50,962 nt of DNA. It comes from Deltaproteobacteria bacterium. Lineage in GTDB: Bacteria > Myxococcota_A > Polyangia > Haliangiales > Haliangiaceae. Both the position numbers and the translations under genes were made by a program. Positions within the stretch are counted from its first letter, which is position 1; every line of letters begins with the position of its first letter. Under the pieces are notes generated by a model. The model worked only from the letters and a program-made list of their open reading frames with translations. It was not told the origin of the DNA and ran no database searches. The DNA is taken from positions 1 through 50,962 of the forward strand of contig JAKQOD010000143.1 of assembly GCA_029565465.1 (NCBI GenBank). The letters are read 5' to 3'. Positions 42,291-50,926 of the stretch are shown here, in pieces.

Positions 42291-43252
42291 CGAAAGCTCA
42301 GGGTAAATCTACGTTCTGTTTGAGATAGCAATTTTGGTGAAGTATTGTTGAACTTAACTAACTGCGCAGCAATCACGCAGTTCGGATCGCGACGGCAAAG
42401 ATCAACGAAAGCAGCCGGAACGCTTGCGAGAACGGTATCTCCTTGGCTGCGCATCACTATACGCTCGTCCTCAGAATGCCAATAGATCTTGACCAGGTCG
42501 CCCGCTTCATCACTAATGCCTGCCCAAATCAAAACACGATCAGCGGTCACGCCAAGCATTGTAATGTCGACAGAGGCATTGGAATTTGAAATGCTGACGT
42601 TCGGTAAAGGAATCGCGGGTGGTTGTGCAATACTGATAGTTTCAACTGCGTCCAAGATTTTCAGTTGACCATCGGCTGGCGCGAACCCTTCCGTTCCGCA
42701 AAGCGAAAGCATTTTTACAGAGGCTCCCGTTTCTGAAAGAAATGGGCTCGGTTGTGATTGGGTGCATCGATCCGCAACACAGAGATTTGTTTGCGCAATC
42801 GCCTCGCAGGATGCGTCGTAGTTCTCAACGAACACATACGTGCTATCTCCAAGGTCTTTGTCGCGCATGGAGATTGCACGATGAACTGTCGCGCGCAACG
42901 TCGGAATAACGCACCGCCAACGCGAAGCTTCAAGGTGACAAGGCGCCCCCGGCTCAATGAACCGATCGAACTTCCCATCGTTGTTTTGATCCAAATACGC
43001 ATTTACGGCTGTGGCAGAACTCGGAACTTCAAAGGAACCATCCGCCGCAACATGCGAAGCGTGCCCCATTGCCCACAAGCGTCCGTGTTCGATGCGCAAC
43101 GGCGCTGGGCCTTTCGTTGCACATTGGATTGTCACCGAACCGACGACAGCTTCAACATTTCTCGAACTATGACAGCCTGCAAGTGCCAATAGAAACGCAG
43201 CTTTTACGTAGTCGACACTCAAGGAGCGAAGCCGCCAATTTTTCGTGAGCAC
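42287..43252 (-). CDS. Cys-containing lipoprotein of unknown function
   Basis: The 321-residue lipoprotein starts at the GTG at 43252 (lipobox LAGC, Cys27). A TTG at 43222, overlapping the stop of the previous gene, is an alternative. The first domain (about 35-120) looks like a carboxypeptidase-regulatory or fibronectin-like beta domain (GSVTIQCATKG, DGSFEVPSSATAVNAYLDQN, DGKFDRFIEPG, an Asp-rich Ca-type loop DQNNDGKFD). Ten or more Cys occur later (CEAIAQTNLCVADRCTQSQ). It is the second gene of the operon. Confidence 0.7.
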   Translation of the reverse strand: MLTKNWRLRSLSVDYVKAAFLLALAGCHSSRNVEAVVGSVTIQCATKGPAPLRIEHGRLWAMGHASHVAADGSFEVPSSATAVNAYLDQNNDGKFDRFIEPGAPCHLEASRWRCVIPTLRATVHRAISMRDKDLGDSTYVFVENYDASCEAIAQTNLCVADRCTQSQPSPFLSETGASVKMLSLCGTEGFAPADGQLKILDAVETISIAQPPAIPLPNVSISNSNASVDITMLGVTADRVLIWAGISDEAGDLVKIYWHSEDERIVMRSQGDTVLASVPAAFVDLCRRDPNCVIAAQLVKFNNTSPKLLSQTERRFTLSFR

Positions 43253-43541
43253 GGCCCAAACTTAATTGAGCAGAAATCCAACGCAGCTGTTCCGGTAATC
43301 TTGCAGTCGTAACCGCCAGCTGCGGAAGACGCACAGTTGCAAGTTTGGACACCGGGATAAGGATTAGAGCAATTGCATCGTTGGCAACTTCCAGTTCCAC
43401 CAACGCCGCCGCCAACAGGAGCAGCTATTGAGGCGGGTGTCGCAGCTATCGCAATGCCGATTGCAGCACCAAAAGCGAGTGCTAGCGAGCGACCAAATCC
43501 GATTTTGTGTTTCGATTTTGTGTTTCGATTTTGTGTTTCAT
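43219..43541 (-). pseudogene. Small secreted 8-Cys protein, off-frame start (13-bp repeat)
   Basis: A long frame on the minus strand encodes GFGRSLALAFGAAIGIAIAA (a signal peptide), a Gly/Pro linker and a Cys-rich domain (SCQRCNCSNPYPGVQTCNC, YDCKITG, DFCSIKFGPCSRK). It has no in-frame ATG, GTG or TTG after its upstream stop. The only ATG (43541) is separated from it by three copies of a 13-bp repeat. From that ATG the frame closes after 19 codons. With one copy the product would be a 98-residue protein starting MKHKIGFGRSLALAFG. The stop overlaps the start region of the next operon gene. Confidence 0.7.
43501..43539. repeat. 3 x 13-bp perfect tandem repeat at a start codon
   Basis: GATTTTGTGTTTC occurs three times without a mismatch (43501-43513, 43514-43526, 43527-43539), ending at the start codon of the small secreted-protein gene on the minus strand. 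Thirteen is not a multiple of three, so copy number decides the frame. One or four copies would be in frame; two or three would not. Confidence 0.95.
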
Positions 43542-43719
43542 GGAAGGCAACGTTGACGCTGTTTCAAAGCGCTGTCAACGCCTGAAGGTGTTTCGCTCGA
43601 TTGAACCGACAATTGGTAAATTCAAATAGGAAAATCTCCTAAGTACCGCACTACCGTAACGTGCCAGTTGTCGTCGACGCCGCTTACACAACCGGCGTTT
43701 GTGCGCAGTGCACGTTTTA

Positions 43720-43792
43720 CCAGCCGCCGGCTAGGCTGTTTGCCAGCACGCTTTGGGATCAACAGTCTCCAGCGGCGGGTTGCCGCAGGGGC
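43720..43792. repeat. 73-bp direct repeat, copy 2
   Basis: Second copy of the hairpin repeat (see 40948-41020), same orientation, no mismatch seen. It begins one base after the stop of the lipoprotein gene that ends at 43794, and upstream of the off-frame small gene. The two copies are 2772 bases apart and enclose the whole four-gene operon. Confidence 0.9.
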
Positions 43793-43793
43793 G

Positions 43794-44222
43794 CTACTGC
43801 CGCGTCAGCGTGCCGCTTTCAACGACCGCGCCAGCAACGCCAGCGGCCGATCGCCACGATGTTGAAATTGTGTAGTCGTCATCGGAGACATTGCCGTCTT
43901 TGATCACGCCAGCTTCGAGCGTGAATGTTTCACCGCCGAAGATGCACTGTTGGCCGGCAAGGATGACTTGGTTGTAGCAACCTTCGGAACAGGTGCCGGT
44001 TTCAAGTTTTAGCGTGCACTGCTCAGCGTCGCGTTTGCGCACCAGGTTCGCGTTGGCACCGTCGGCGATCACCCAGGTTTCAGCTTTGCTGGTGGTAGCC
44101 GCGGTCCGCGTGTCGGTGCGGGCAATCGAGCCCATGTAGGTGCCGGTAAAATCTGTGCCGCCACAGCCAGCTAGCGGCAGTGCGACGATGAGTAACAGTG
44201 TCATTGCGTTGAGGCGTTTCAT
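43794..44222 (-). CDS. Small lipoprotein of unknown function
   Basis: The 142-residue lipoprotein starts at the ATG at 44222 (lipobox LAGC, Cys20). The mature chain has a beta-strand look (FTGTYMGSIARTDTRTAATT, AETWVIADGANANLVRKRDA) with four Cys (CTLKLETGTCSEGCYN, QQCIFGGETF). It ends right beside copy 2 of the 73-bp repeat. No family is recognised. Confidence 0.7.
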   Translation of the reverse strand: MKRLNAMTLLLIVALPLAGCGGTDFTGTYMGSIARTDTRTAATTSKAETWVIADGANANLVRKRDAEQCTLKLETGTCSEGCYNQVILAGQQCIFGGETFTLEAGVIKDGNVSDDDYTISTSWRSAAGVAGAVVESGTLTRQ

Positions 44223-44337
44223 GTGGAGCTTTGGTAGCAACCTGTGCGCCAGTTTCGACTATGTAATTCCAGCTAGTTGCCGTTGCCATGGTTGCACAGC
44301 ACCCGCTCAAACGAGACATTATTGTCGTTGCGCGCGC

Positions 44338-44913
44338 TTACGAACATGGAGGTATGCCATCTGCGATCGGCGGGCTTACGTCAATTCTCACGACGCCTGT
44401 TGAGATCTCTACGGCAATACCTGGCAAGTCTTGCCGCATGGCAGGCGCGGGCACCGGTTGCACAACGATCGCGTCAGTAGCGACGATAGGCACGGTGATG
44501 TCGACCAAACACGAATGTTTTTGAATCGTGAGGCAATAGTGTCCAGGCGCTAGCGCTGCTTGCGCAATCTGCCGGCCGCGGCGTGGCGTTTGCGGCGTAG
44601 GTTCACCATCTTTGACAATCACGACGTCGCCGTACACGGCCTGCGCAACGTTGCGCGTCGGCGGCAGTTGTTCACGCGTTTGAACGCCGACACACGCTCG
44701 CCCCGGCCCTTGCCAAAATCGTATCTGCAAGTTCGCACCCTCGGTGGCGCTCGGCCACTCGGGCCGCGGCTGCGACAAATCCCAATACAGCGGGACATCG
44801 GCAACTGTGGCGGCTGCCGGCGACGACGGAGCCATCGGCGCTGACGGATGGCTGCAACCAAGCGCCGCTGTCAACAAACTAAAACCAAACGCTACAAATC
44901 CTACATTCCGCAT
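44338..44913 (-). CDS. Lipoprotein of unknown function, end of the transaldolase operon
   Basis: The 191-residue lipoprotein has lipobox AALGC (Cys20), then a Pro/Ala/Ser linker and a beta domain (ANLQIRFWQGPGRACVGVQT, NVAQAVYGDVVIVKDGEPTP, ALAPGHYCLTIQKHSCLVDI). The second half looks like an Ig-like or carboxypeptidase-regulatory strand set. It starts 44 bases after the trmB stop and is the last gene of a five-gene minus-strand run. Confidence 0.65.
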   Translation of the reverse strand: MRNVGFVAFGFSLLTAALGCSHPSAPMAPSSPAAATVADVPLYWDLSQPRPEWPSATEGANLQIRFWQGPGRACVGVQTREQLPPTRNVAQAVYGDVVIVKDGEPTPQTPRRGRQIAQAALAPGHYCLTIQKHSCLVDITVPIVATDAIVVQPVPAPAMRQDLPGIAVEISTGVVRIDVSPPIADGIPPCS

Positions 44914-44957
44914 GTGGGACGATCTAACGCATCATCAACCATTTCGCGCTGCGCAAT

Positions 44958-45578
44958 CTACCCGTTGCGCGTATACAAAATCCGCCACACTGGCAGGCCT
45001 TCTTCGGCAGCGTTCATTTCGCGCCACGACTGTGCGCCAAATGGATTGCCGCCGCGCCAAAAGCTAAACGGCCCGTCGGGCGAACAGTTGGTAAACCATT
45101 CGTCGCGCAGTTCGATCACGCCAAGCGCATCGATGGCGATGTCCCACACATCGGTTTGCACAAACAGTTCGCCGCCTGGCCGCAGCAGGCTGGCGACGCC
45201 CGTGATCAATTGGTCGTCGATCATGCGGCGCTCGTGGTGGCGCTTTTTGAACCACGGATCGGGAAAGTTGAGATACACGCGTTCGGCTTTGCGCCCGCCG
45301 AAGATTTCGTTGATGTGCAGCTGGGCTTGGCAAAACACGGCGTGCACCGGGCGCGCTTCGCGTTTGGCTTTGCGATTGACCCAATGCACCAGCTCTTCGC
45401 GGATTTCTAAGCCAACGTACAAGCGCGACGGATCAGCGACCGAACGCTCGAACAAAAACTGCGCATCAGCACAGCCGATTTCCACTTCGAACAATTGGTC
45501 ATCGCGCAGCGGCGGCCGCTCGCCGACGAAACGCGCAAACTGCGAGTGCAACGGATTGACGTGTTGGCGAACGCGCAT
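44958..45578 (-). CDS. trmB: tRNA (guanine-N7-)-methyltransferase
   Basis: The 206-residue enzyme methylates G46 of tRNA with SAM. The SAM site is VEIGCADAQFLFERSVADPS (an EIGCG-like variant), with YVGLEIREELVHW. The strong family signature is VYLNFPDPWFKKRHHERRM. The SAM-binding Gly motif is unusual (GCADAQ instead of GFGtG), but length and order fit. It begins two bases after the Nudix stop. Confidence 0.9.
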   Translation of the reverse strand: MRVRQHVNPLHSQFARFVGERPPLRDDQLFEVEIGCADAQFLFERSVADPSRLYVGLEIREELVHWVNRKAKREARPVHAVFCQAQLHINEIFGGRKAERVYLNFPDPWFKKRHHERRMIDDQLITGVASLLRPGGELFVQTDVWDIAIDALGVIELRDEWFTNCSPDGPFSFWRGGNPFGAQSWREMNAAEEGLPVWRILYTRNG

Positions 45579-45580
45579 GG

Positions 45581-46018
45581 TTATTCAGCGTCCAACGCCA
45601 TAAAGCCAAATTGCCGCACGTTGAGCGGCGAATCGAGCACGTCCATTTCGGCGCGGCCGATCCATTTCCATTCACCGAATTCATCGTTCGGCACGACATC
45701 GGCACTGCGCTCAACATCGGCTACGAAGACAAAATTCATGTGTAGGCCTTTGCTGCCGGCTTGATGCTCTTCGTAACCGAGATAACCAAGCGGCACACCG
45801 TCGAGATGTGATGCCAACCGCGGAAACTGGCCATGCAGGCCGGTCTCTTCGCGCAGCTCGCGCACCGCAGCTTCGAGCGGCGTTTCACCGGTTTCAACTT
45901 CGCCGCCGATTGGCAACCAGGTTGCCAACCGTTTGTGCTTGATGACCAGCACTTGGGCATCGGCACTGGCGCCGCCGCGCCGGGCATACACGGCTACGGA
46001 AAAAGCTCGTCGCGTCAT
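45581..46018 (-). CDS. Nudix hydrolase
   Basis: The 145-residue enzyme has a complete Nudix box, GEVETGETPLEAAVRELREE followed by TGL (about residues 38-60), which binds metal and hydrolyses nucleoside diphosphates linked to another group. The substrate cannot be read from the sequence; the family includes (d)NTP and ADP-ribose pyrophosphatases. Start and end overlap or abut neighbours: ATGA overlap with the TIG gene and a two-base gap before trmB. Confidence 0.88.
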   Translation of the reverse strand: MTRRAFSVAVYARRGGASADAQVLVIKHKRLATWLPIGGEVETGETPLEAAVRELREETGLHGQFPRLASHLDGVPLGYLGYEEHQAGSKGLHMNFVFVADVERSADVVPNDEFGEWKWIGRAEMDVLDSPLNVRQFGFMALDAE

Positions 46019-46386
46019 GGCACTACCTCAAAATCGAGCGCGTTCGACGATTCACCGTCGACAACCGCAATAATCCGCACCGTACCTGGCGACATCGGCG
46101 GCACGACGACGCGCAAAGCGGCTGGCGTTACGCCAACAATCGGTGCCAGATGCGCCGTCGAATCATCAAACGTCACCGAACCAGTGGCGGCGTTGCAATC
46201 GTCGAGCGCACCGCACAAGCGCGAACCGGACAGCTCCACCGTCTCGCCAACTCGGCCGCGCGATGGCGCTGCCGACGACAAATACGGGCCGCCTTCGTCG
46301 ATGCAGCCGGTGGTAACGATCGTCGTAGCCATCGTTGCGATGATCGAAACCAGCGTGGCAGCTACCGATGCGCGCAAACAATTCAC
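46015..46386 (-). CDS. IPT/TIG-domain lipoprotein
   Basis: The 123-residue protein uses a GTG that overlaps the transaldolase stop (GTGA). It has a lipobox-like TTGC (Cys28), then one IPT/TIG domain of about 85 residues: [60 protein letters not shown] and [13 protein letters not shown] domains are Ig-like folds for binding. Its product would be surface-anchored. The ATGA overlap with the Nudix gene shows tight coupling. Confidence 0.75.
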   Translation of the reverse strand: MNCLRASVAATLVSIIATMATTIVTTGCIDEGGPYLSSAAPSRGRVGETVELSGSRLCGALDDCNAATGSVTFDDSTAHLAPIVGVTPAALRVVVPPMSPGTVRIIAVVDGESSNALDFEVVP

Positions 46387-47027
46387 TTCGGAACCTTTTC
46401 CCAGTCTTGCAAGAACTTGGCGAGGCCGATGTCCGTAAGCGGATGCTTGGCCAGTTGCAACAGTACGGAAAGCGGACAAGTTGCAACGTGGGCGCCGAGC
46501 TTGGCCGATTCCAACACGTGGATTGGGTGGCGCACCGACGCAACCAGCACTTCGGTGTCGAAGTTGTAGTTGTCGTAGATCTCAACGATGTCGGCGATGA
46601 GCTCCATGCCGTCTTGCGAAACGTCGTCGAGGCGGCCAACGAACGGTGAAATGTAGGTTGCGCCAGCTTTGGCAGCAAGCAACGCTTGGGTCGCCGAGAA
46701 GCACAACGTAACGTTGGTCTTGATGCCTTCGTTGCTGCAGGTTCGCACCGCTTTGAGGCCTTCGGCGATCAGCGGAATCTTAACGACGATGTTCTTGCGC
46801 AGCGCTGCGAGTTCGCGCGCTTCTTTCATCATGTCATCGTGAGTGGTGCCGACAACTTCGGCCGAAACCGGGCCAGGCACCAAATCACAGATTTCGAGCA
46901 GCACATCGCGGAACTTGCGGCCGGTCCGCGCCACCAACGATGGGTTGGTGGTAACGCCGTCGACGAGGCCCATGGCGGTCGCTTCTTTGATTTCTTTGAC
47001 ATCTGCTGTGTCGATGAAGAACTTCAT
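46383..47027 (-). CDS. tal: Transaldolase (fructose-6-phosphate aldolase type)
   Basis: The 214-residue protein is the short FSA/TalC type. [20 protein letters not shown] begins the barrel, [16 protein letters not shown] is the TNPS family block, [10 protein letters not shown] contains the Schiff-base Lys83, and [19 protein letters not shown] is the usual later block. It transfers or cleaves C3 units between sugar phosphates in the pentose phosphate pathway. It leads the minus-strand operon and is divergent from the DUF72 gene. Confidence 0.93.
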   Translation of the reverse strand: MKFFIDTADVKEIKEATAMGLVDGVTTNPSLVARTGRKFRDVLLEICDLVPGPVSAEVVGTTHDDMMKEARELAALRKNIVVKIPLIAEGLKAVRTCSNEGIKTNVTLCFSATQALLAAKAGATYISPFVGRLDDVSQDGMELIADIVEIYDNYNFDTEVLVASVRHPIHVLESAKLGAHVATCPLSVLLQLAKHPLTDIGLAKFLQDWEKVPK

Positions 47028-47134
47028 ACGTGGCCTCCGAGTGCCTTTTTGTTGCCGTTGTGTTAGTGCTTGGGGGCCGCACGGTGCGGCGGGCGCACTC
47101 TACGAAACGCCTTCGCTGCAAGCAACCCACCAAT

Positions 47135-47959
47135 ATGTCCGAACTGAGAATTGGCACCGCAGATCTGCCCCCACGCACGGGGATTGAACACTATTTCAAA
47201 GCGCTTTCGACCGTCGAGATCTCGGCGCTCGCATTCGCGCCGATGAAGCCCGCAACGCTGGTCAAATGGAAAGCCACCGTACCGCCGCGCAGCATCGGTT
47301 TACACGCACCGTGGGTGATCACCCATCGCAAAAATCCAAGCGGCAATACCGAGCGTAAAGCCGACGCTGGCTCGGGTGAATTTCGCGATTCGCCCGTGGT
47401 GCAAGAAGCCCTCAATGAGTTGGCGTCGTCGGCCGAAGCCATCGACGCGTGGTCGGTGATTTTTCCGTCGCCGCCGCTGTTTTCACCATCGCAAGCCAAC
47501 CGCGATCGCTTGCGCACGTTCTTCAACGAAATCGCCACCGCAGAGCGATTTGCCGGCCGCACCCGCGTGTGGCTGCCCGACGCGTTGTGGGAGCCGGTTG
47601 CTGCCGTGCGCTTTGCATCCGAACTCGGCGTGCTGTGCGCGGTTGATCCGCTAGTCAAAGACTTGGCGTACCGCCCAGGCGTGTTCTCCGAGCTCGACAC
47701 TGACCACGCTTATCTTCGCGTTTTAGGCCTAGGCCGCACCGGGCCGCTACGCCAGGACAACCAAGACGAACTTGCTGGTATTGCAGGTAGTTACAAGTCG
47801 GCGACGGTCATTTTTGCCACTGCCGAGCGGTGGAAAGACGCCAAAAACTTCAAGCGCAACATCCTCGAACTCGCAGCGCTCGACGACGAGCTCGACGATG
47901 AAGAAGATGGCGATGTTGCTGATTACGATAGCGACGACGACGCAGCCGACGACGAGTAG
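47135..47959 (+). CDS. DUF72 (YecE-like) protein
   Basis: The 274-residue protein starts at the ATG at 47135 (MSELRIGTADLP). DUF72 landmarks are visible: the strand-one RIGTADLP, then YFKALSTVEISALAFAPMKP (compare YFnTVEiNstFY), KWKATVPPRSIGL and a TIM-barrel-like run up to DAKNFKRNILELAAL. The usual H-P-W/D active-site-like residues are weakly kept. The C-terminus is an acidic tail (DDELDDEEDGDVADYDSDDD), unlike typical members. Function is unknown; the family has a TIM barrel. Confidence 0.7.
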   Translation: MSELRIGTADLPPRTGIEHYFKALSTVEISALAFAPMKPATLVKWKATVPPRSIGLHAPWVITHRKNPSGNTERKADAGSGEFRDSPVVQEALNELASSAEAIDAWSVIFPSPPLFSPSQANRDRLRTFFNEIATAERFAGRTRVWLPDALWEPVAAVRFASELGVLCAVDPLVKDLAYRPGVFSELDTDHAYLRVLGLGRTGPLRQDNQDELAGIAGSYKSATVIFATAERWKDAKNFKRNILELAALDDELDDEEDGDVADYDSDDDAADDE

Positions 47960-48073
47960 GCCGATGACGTGACTCATCCCACGGCGGCCTCCGGTTGCCG
48001 GGATTTGGCATTGTGCACAGCTGCGCCCAATTGGTACTCATGGGAGGTACCGAGCAACCAAGGGAGCAGGATC

Positions 48074-48856
48074 ATGAAAAACGTTTGGGTTTTAAGTTCG
48101 TTAGCACTGGCCACGTTGACTGCAACTGCAGCTGCTCAACCAGGTGCACCGTATCCGCAACCAGCTCCATATCCGCAGCCATATCCACAGCCGACGTCGC
48201 AGCCGGCGCCGTATCCGCAACCGCAGCCGCAACCGGTTTATCCGCAGCCAGCGCCGTATCCCCAACCACAGCCGCAACCGGTTTACCCGCAGCCAGCGCC
48301 GTATCCACAACCACAACCACAGCCTGGATATCCGCAAGCGCAACCGCCTGGCTACGCGCAACCACCTCAAAATGTTCAACAGCCAGCGCCGGTCGAAAAT
48401 CGCGGACACCACGGCTGGACCATCGGGCTTGGTATTGGCGCCGGCTCGATTTCCGACGGCACTAATTCGCAAGGCGCGACCACCGGCCATTTCTTCATCG
48501 GCGGTTGGATTTCTCCTCGTACGGCGATTTCCTTCGATGGCTTTAGCCACGTGCTCACCGCCGACGGTGCAACGCGTGGTGGAAACAACGCGAGCACGGT
48601 TTTTTCGGTCTATGGCGTCGGCGTCCAGCACTTCGTTGGCCCGAGGTTCTGGCTTGGCGGCTCGGTCGGGGCGGGGCTTGTCACCACCGAATCGGCACAA
48701 TCTGAAACCGTGCTCGGCCTCACCGCACGCGGCGGTTACAACCTGTTTGAAAGCGGCCCACACGCCTTTTCGATCTCGGCCGATTTGACCGCTGGCTTCT
48801 TCGAGCCCGACAGCGTCGTCGGCGTCGGCGTCAGCATCGGTTACCAGCTGATGTAG
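48074..48856 (+). CDS. Small outer-membrane beta-barrel-type protein with Pro-Gln repeat linker
   Basis: The 260-residue exported protein has a signal peptide (LALATLTATAAA), three perfect-to-near-perfect repeats PAPYPQPQPQPVYPQ (residues 44-88) in a Pro/Gln/Tyr linker, and a barrel-like domain (about 112-260) of alternating strands (WTIGLGIGAGSISDG, GVGVQHFVGPRFWLGGSVGA, HAFSISADLTAGFFEPDSVV, VGVGVSIGYQLM). The final aromatic/hydrophobic residue is typical of outer-membrane barrels. The linker may span peptidoglycan. The ribosome site (GGGAGCAGGATC before the ATG) is good. The next gene is a paralogue. Confidence 0.75.
   Translation: MKNVWVLSSLALATLTATAAAQPGAPYPQPAPYPQPYPQPTSQPAPYPQPQPQPVYPQPAPYPQPQPQPVYPQPAPYPQPQPQPGYPQAQPPGYAQPPQNVQQPAPVENRGHHGWTIGLGIGAGSISDGTNSQGATTGHFFIGGWISPRTAISFDGFSHVLTADGATRGGNNASTVFSVYGVGVQHFVGPRFWLGGSVGAGLVTTESAQSETVLGLTARGGYNLFESGPHAFSISADLTAGFFEPDSVVGVGVSIGYQLM
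48203..48337 (+). repeat. 3 x 45-bp in-frame tandem repeat (15-residue Pro-rich unit)
   Basis: Three units of 45 bases encode PAPYPQPQPQPVYPQ with small changes in the last. The nearby earlier sequence (PAPYPQPYPQPTSQP) looks like a shorter related copy. Copy number could vary between strains without breaking the frame. Confidence 0.8.
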
Positions 48857-48925
48857 GTAACGTTGGTCGCTTTGGCGGTCGATTTTCAGTGCGACCCTAG
48901 CCGGCGACGGCCCACTACTCAGACG

Positions 48926-49414
48926 ATGAAAATCCTTCTGAGCTTAAGCTCGCTAACATTGGCCGCGCTGACGGCGACTGCAGCTGCAGACCCACAGGAA
49001 CCTGATCATCATGGCTTCACCTATGGCATAGCGGTTGGACCTGCGCTCGTCATCAATGGCAAGTCCCCGCTCGAAGCCGGTGCTAACGTTTTTTTGGGCA
49101 TGTGGGCAACTAGCCACACCGCCTTTGGGTTAGATGGCTACGCCACCCAAAGTGCTTTTTTGGCCGGCATTGGCTTCCAGCACTTCGTTGGCGCCGGCAT
49201 ATGGGTGCGCGGTGCAATAGGAGGTGCCGACCTGTCCCCCAAAGACGATGCGAACCCAATTGAAGGGTTTGGTGCACACGCTTGTGGCGGCTACAATTTC
49301 TACCACTTTCGCGGCAACAGCACATTCTACATCTCAGCAGATGCCGCGCTAGCCACGTCAGGTTCACAAACACTCGGCAGCCTTGGGCTTGCCATCGGTT
49401 ATCAGTTTCTATGA
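48926..49414 (+). CDS. Small outer-membrane beta-barrel-type protein, paralogue of the previous gene
   Basis: The 162-residue protein starts at the ATG at 48926 (MKILLSLSSLTLAALTATAA). It lacks the Pro-rich linker but shares the barrel pattern with its neighbour: AGIGFQHFVGAGIWVRGAIG and GGYNFYHFRGNS/FYISADAALAT, ending GLAIGYQFL. The relatedness suggests tandem duplication followed by linker gain or loss. No specific function is visible. Confidence 0.7.
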   Translation: MKILLSLSSLTLAALTATAAADPQEPDHHGFTYGIAVGPALVINGKSPLEAGANVFLGMWATSHTAFGLDGYATQSAFLAGIGFQHFVGAGIWVRGAIGGADLSPKDDANPIEGFGAHACGGYNFYHFRGNSTFYISADAALATSGSQTLGSLGLAIGYQFL

Positions 49415-49465
49415 ACGAGTCGCAAGCGTAGCGACGTTCGGACACGCGCCATTGCGCCGCGCAGG

Positions 49466-50926
49466 CTACTTCGCTGCAGGCTTACCGAGTGGCACTGGCT
49501 GCACCTGCATGCTGCGCAGGGTTTCCGCCATGCCAGCAGGCACTGCTGGCAACGTAACTTTTAACAAGCCTGCAGTAAGGCATGTCGTCAATTGTTTGCT
49601 CGCGTCGGGCTCCATCACCGTTACCTTGGCGATCTTGCCTGCATCGGTAAGCGTCAAGCGCACATACGCCTCATCCATGCCATTAGCAGCAGCAACGCAG
49701 CCAGCACCTACGGTGGCCAAGCTTTCGCGCAGTGCACCGTAGTAGGCCATGGCTGACGCCATCGCTGGATCGGCATCGCCATCATCGCCGCTGGGCGCAG
49801 CTGGCGTTAGTGCACCCACGCGTTGCCACATTTTAGCAATCGCTTGTTTTTTCGCCGACACTTCGTCGAGCGGCACGAACTCTGTTGCAGCAAAACGTGC
49901 TCGATTCGCAACCAAACCCGCGCGGCCGGCAGGATCCTTCTCCAACGCCAACGCTTCGTCTTCGATTTGCAGAGCTTGTTTGCTATCGCGCCGATAATGA
50001 TAAACCTCCGCCATCGTATCGAGCTTGCCTGGATCCATTTTGCCTCGCGGCGGCCGCATCAAGCCGTCCATCCGCTTGGCAATATCCAACGCTGCGTCGA
50101 GCGCATCGGCCGCCAACGCTTGATATGCAAGCTCATTGAGGGCAGCCAAGTCTTTGCTCCGTACTTCTATTACTAGCCCCCACAGCGTGGCCCGCTCTTG
50201 CGGCGACAACTCGCTCGAAACAGCAACCAACGCGGGCACCGCTGCGGCTTCGCCGGGAAATGTCCGCAGCAACTCGCGCACACTCACAACAGCACTGGCC
50301 CGTGCCGCCAAGCTGCGCCGAATTTCTCCCGCTTGCCACGCCGCCGGCCCACCGACGTTACCTTTGTTAGCTTTATCGAGCCGAACCGCGTCGTCGAAAT
50401 GAGGCAATGCATCTTTGAAACGATCGCGTGCTACCAACCATTGCGCCGTACGTAGCGCGGTTGCAGCGTCGGTAGGCAACCGTTTGCGTTCCGCTAACAC
50501 GTGCGCTTCGCTGGCCACCACGGCGCCGCTGGCCTGCAAGAACACCACAAACTCTTTCGCCGTCGGTCCGCCCAGCATGCGATTGCGCACCTTGCCGGTT
50601 TCGTCGAGCGCCAGCAGCGTTGGATAGCCGCGCACTTTGTACTTTGCCGCCACCGCAATGCCATTGCCATTTTCAGCGTCGTAGCGCACCAAATGCACCG
50701 TCGGCAAAAGCGCAGCCACCGCCGAATGCTTGAGCGTCTCTTTTTCAAACGTTTCGCACGGATGACACCACGATGTGTAGAACTCCAAAATGAGTGGCTT
50801 GTGGGCAGCCTTAGCTTGCGCGATTTCTTCTTCAAGCGTGCCCGGCATTGGCCCTTCGGCACGCGCGTGCCCGAGCCATGCCATGGTCAGCATTGCCATC
50901 ACTAGCAATCGCGGAGTTTGGGTCAT
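49466..50926 (-). CDS. Large periplasmic thioredoxin-fold protein
   Basis: The 486-residue protein has a signal peptide (MLTMAWLGHARAEG) and an N-terminal thioredoxin domain of about 120 residues: PLILEFYTSWCHPCETFEKE with the redox pair Cys54/Cys57, VHLVRYDAENGNGIAVAAKY and VRGYPTLLALDETGKVRN. The rest (about 150-410) is helical TPR-like (YHYRRDSKQALQIEDEALAL), and the last 70 residues (CVAAANGMDEAYVRLTLTDA, KQLTTCLTAGLLKVTLPAVP) resemble the C-terminal domain of AgmX/TonB-type envelope proteins, with a possible disulfide. It likely handles disulfides or assembly of envelope proteins. Confidence 0.8.
   Translation of the reverse strand: MTQTPRLLVMAMLTMAWLGHARAEGPMPGTLEEEIAQAKAAHKPLILEFYTSWCHPCETFEKETLKHSAVAALLPTVHLVRYDAENGNGIAVAAKYKVRGYPTLLALDETGKVRNRMLGGPTAKEFVVFLQASGAVVASEAHVLAERKRLPTDAATALRTAQWLVARDRFKDALPHFDDAVRLDKANKGNVGGPAAWQAGEIRRSLAARASAVVSVRELLRTFPGEAAAVPALVAVSSELSPQERATLWGLVIEVRSKDLAALNELAYQALAADALDAALDIAKRMDGLMRPPRGKMDPGKLDTMAEVYHYRRDSKQALQIEDEALALEKDPAGRAGLVANRARFAATEFVPLDEVSAKKQAIAKMWQRVGALTPAAPSGDDGDADPAMASAMAYYGALRESLATVGAGCVAAANGMDEAYVRLTLTDAGKIAKVTVMEPDASKQLTTCLTAGLLKVTLPAVPAGMAETLRSMQVQPVPLGKPAAK

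Noticed and set aside
48150..48337. Regular repeat resembling a non-coding array
   Set aside because: It is an in-frame Pro-Gln repeat within a signal-peptide protein.
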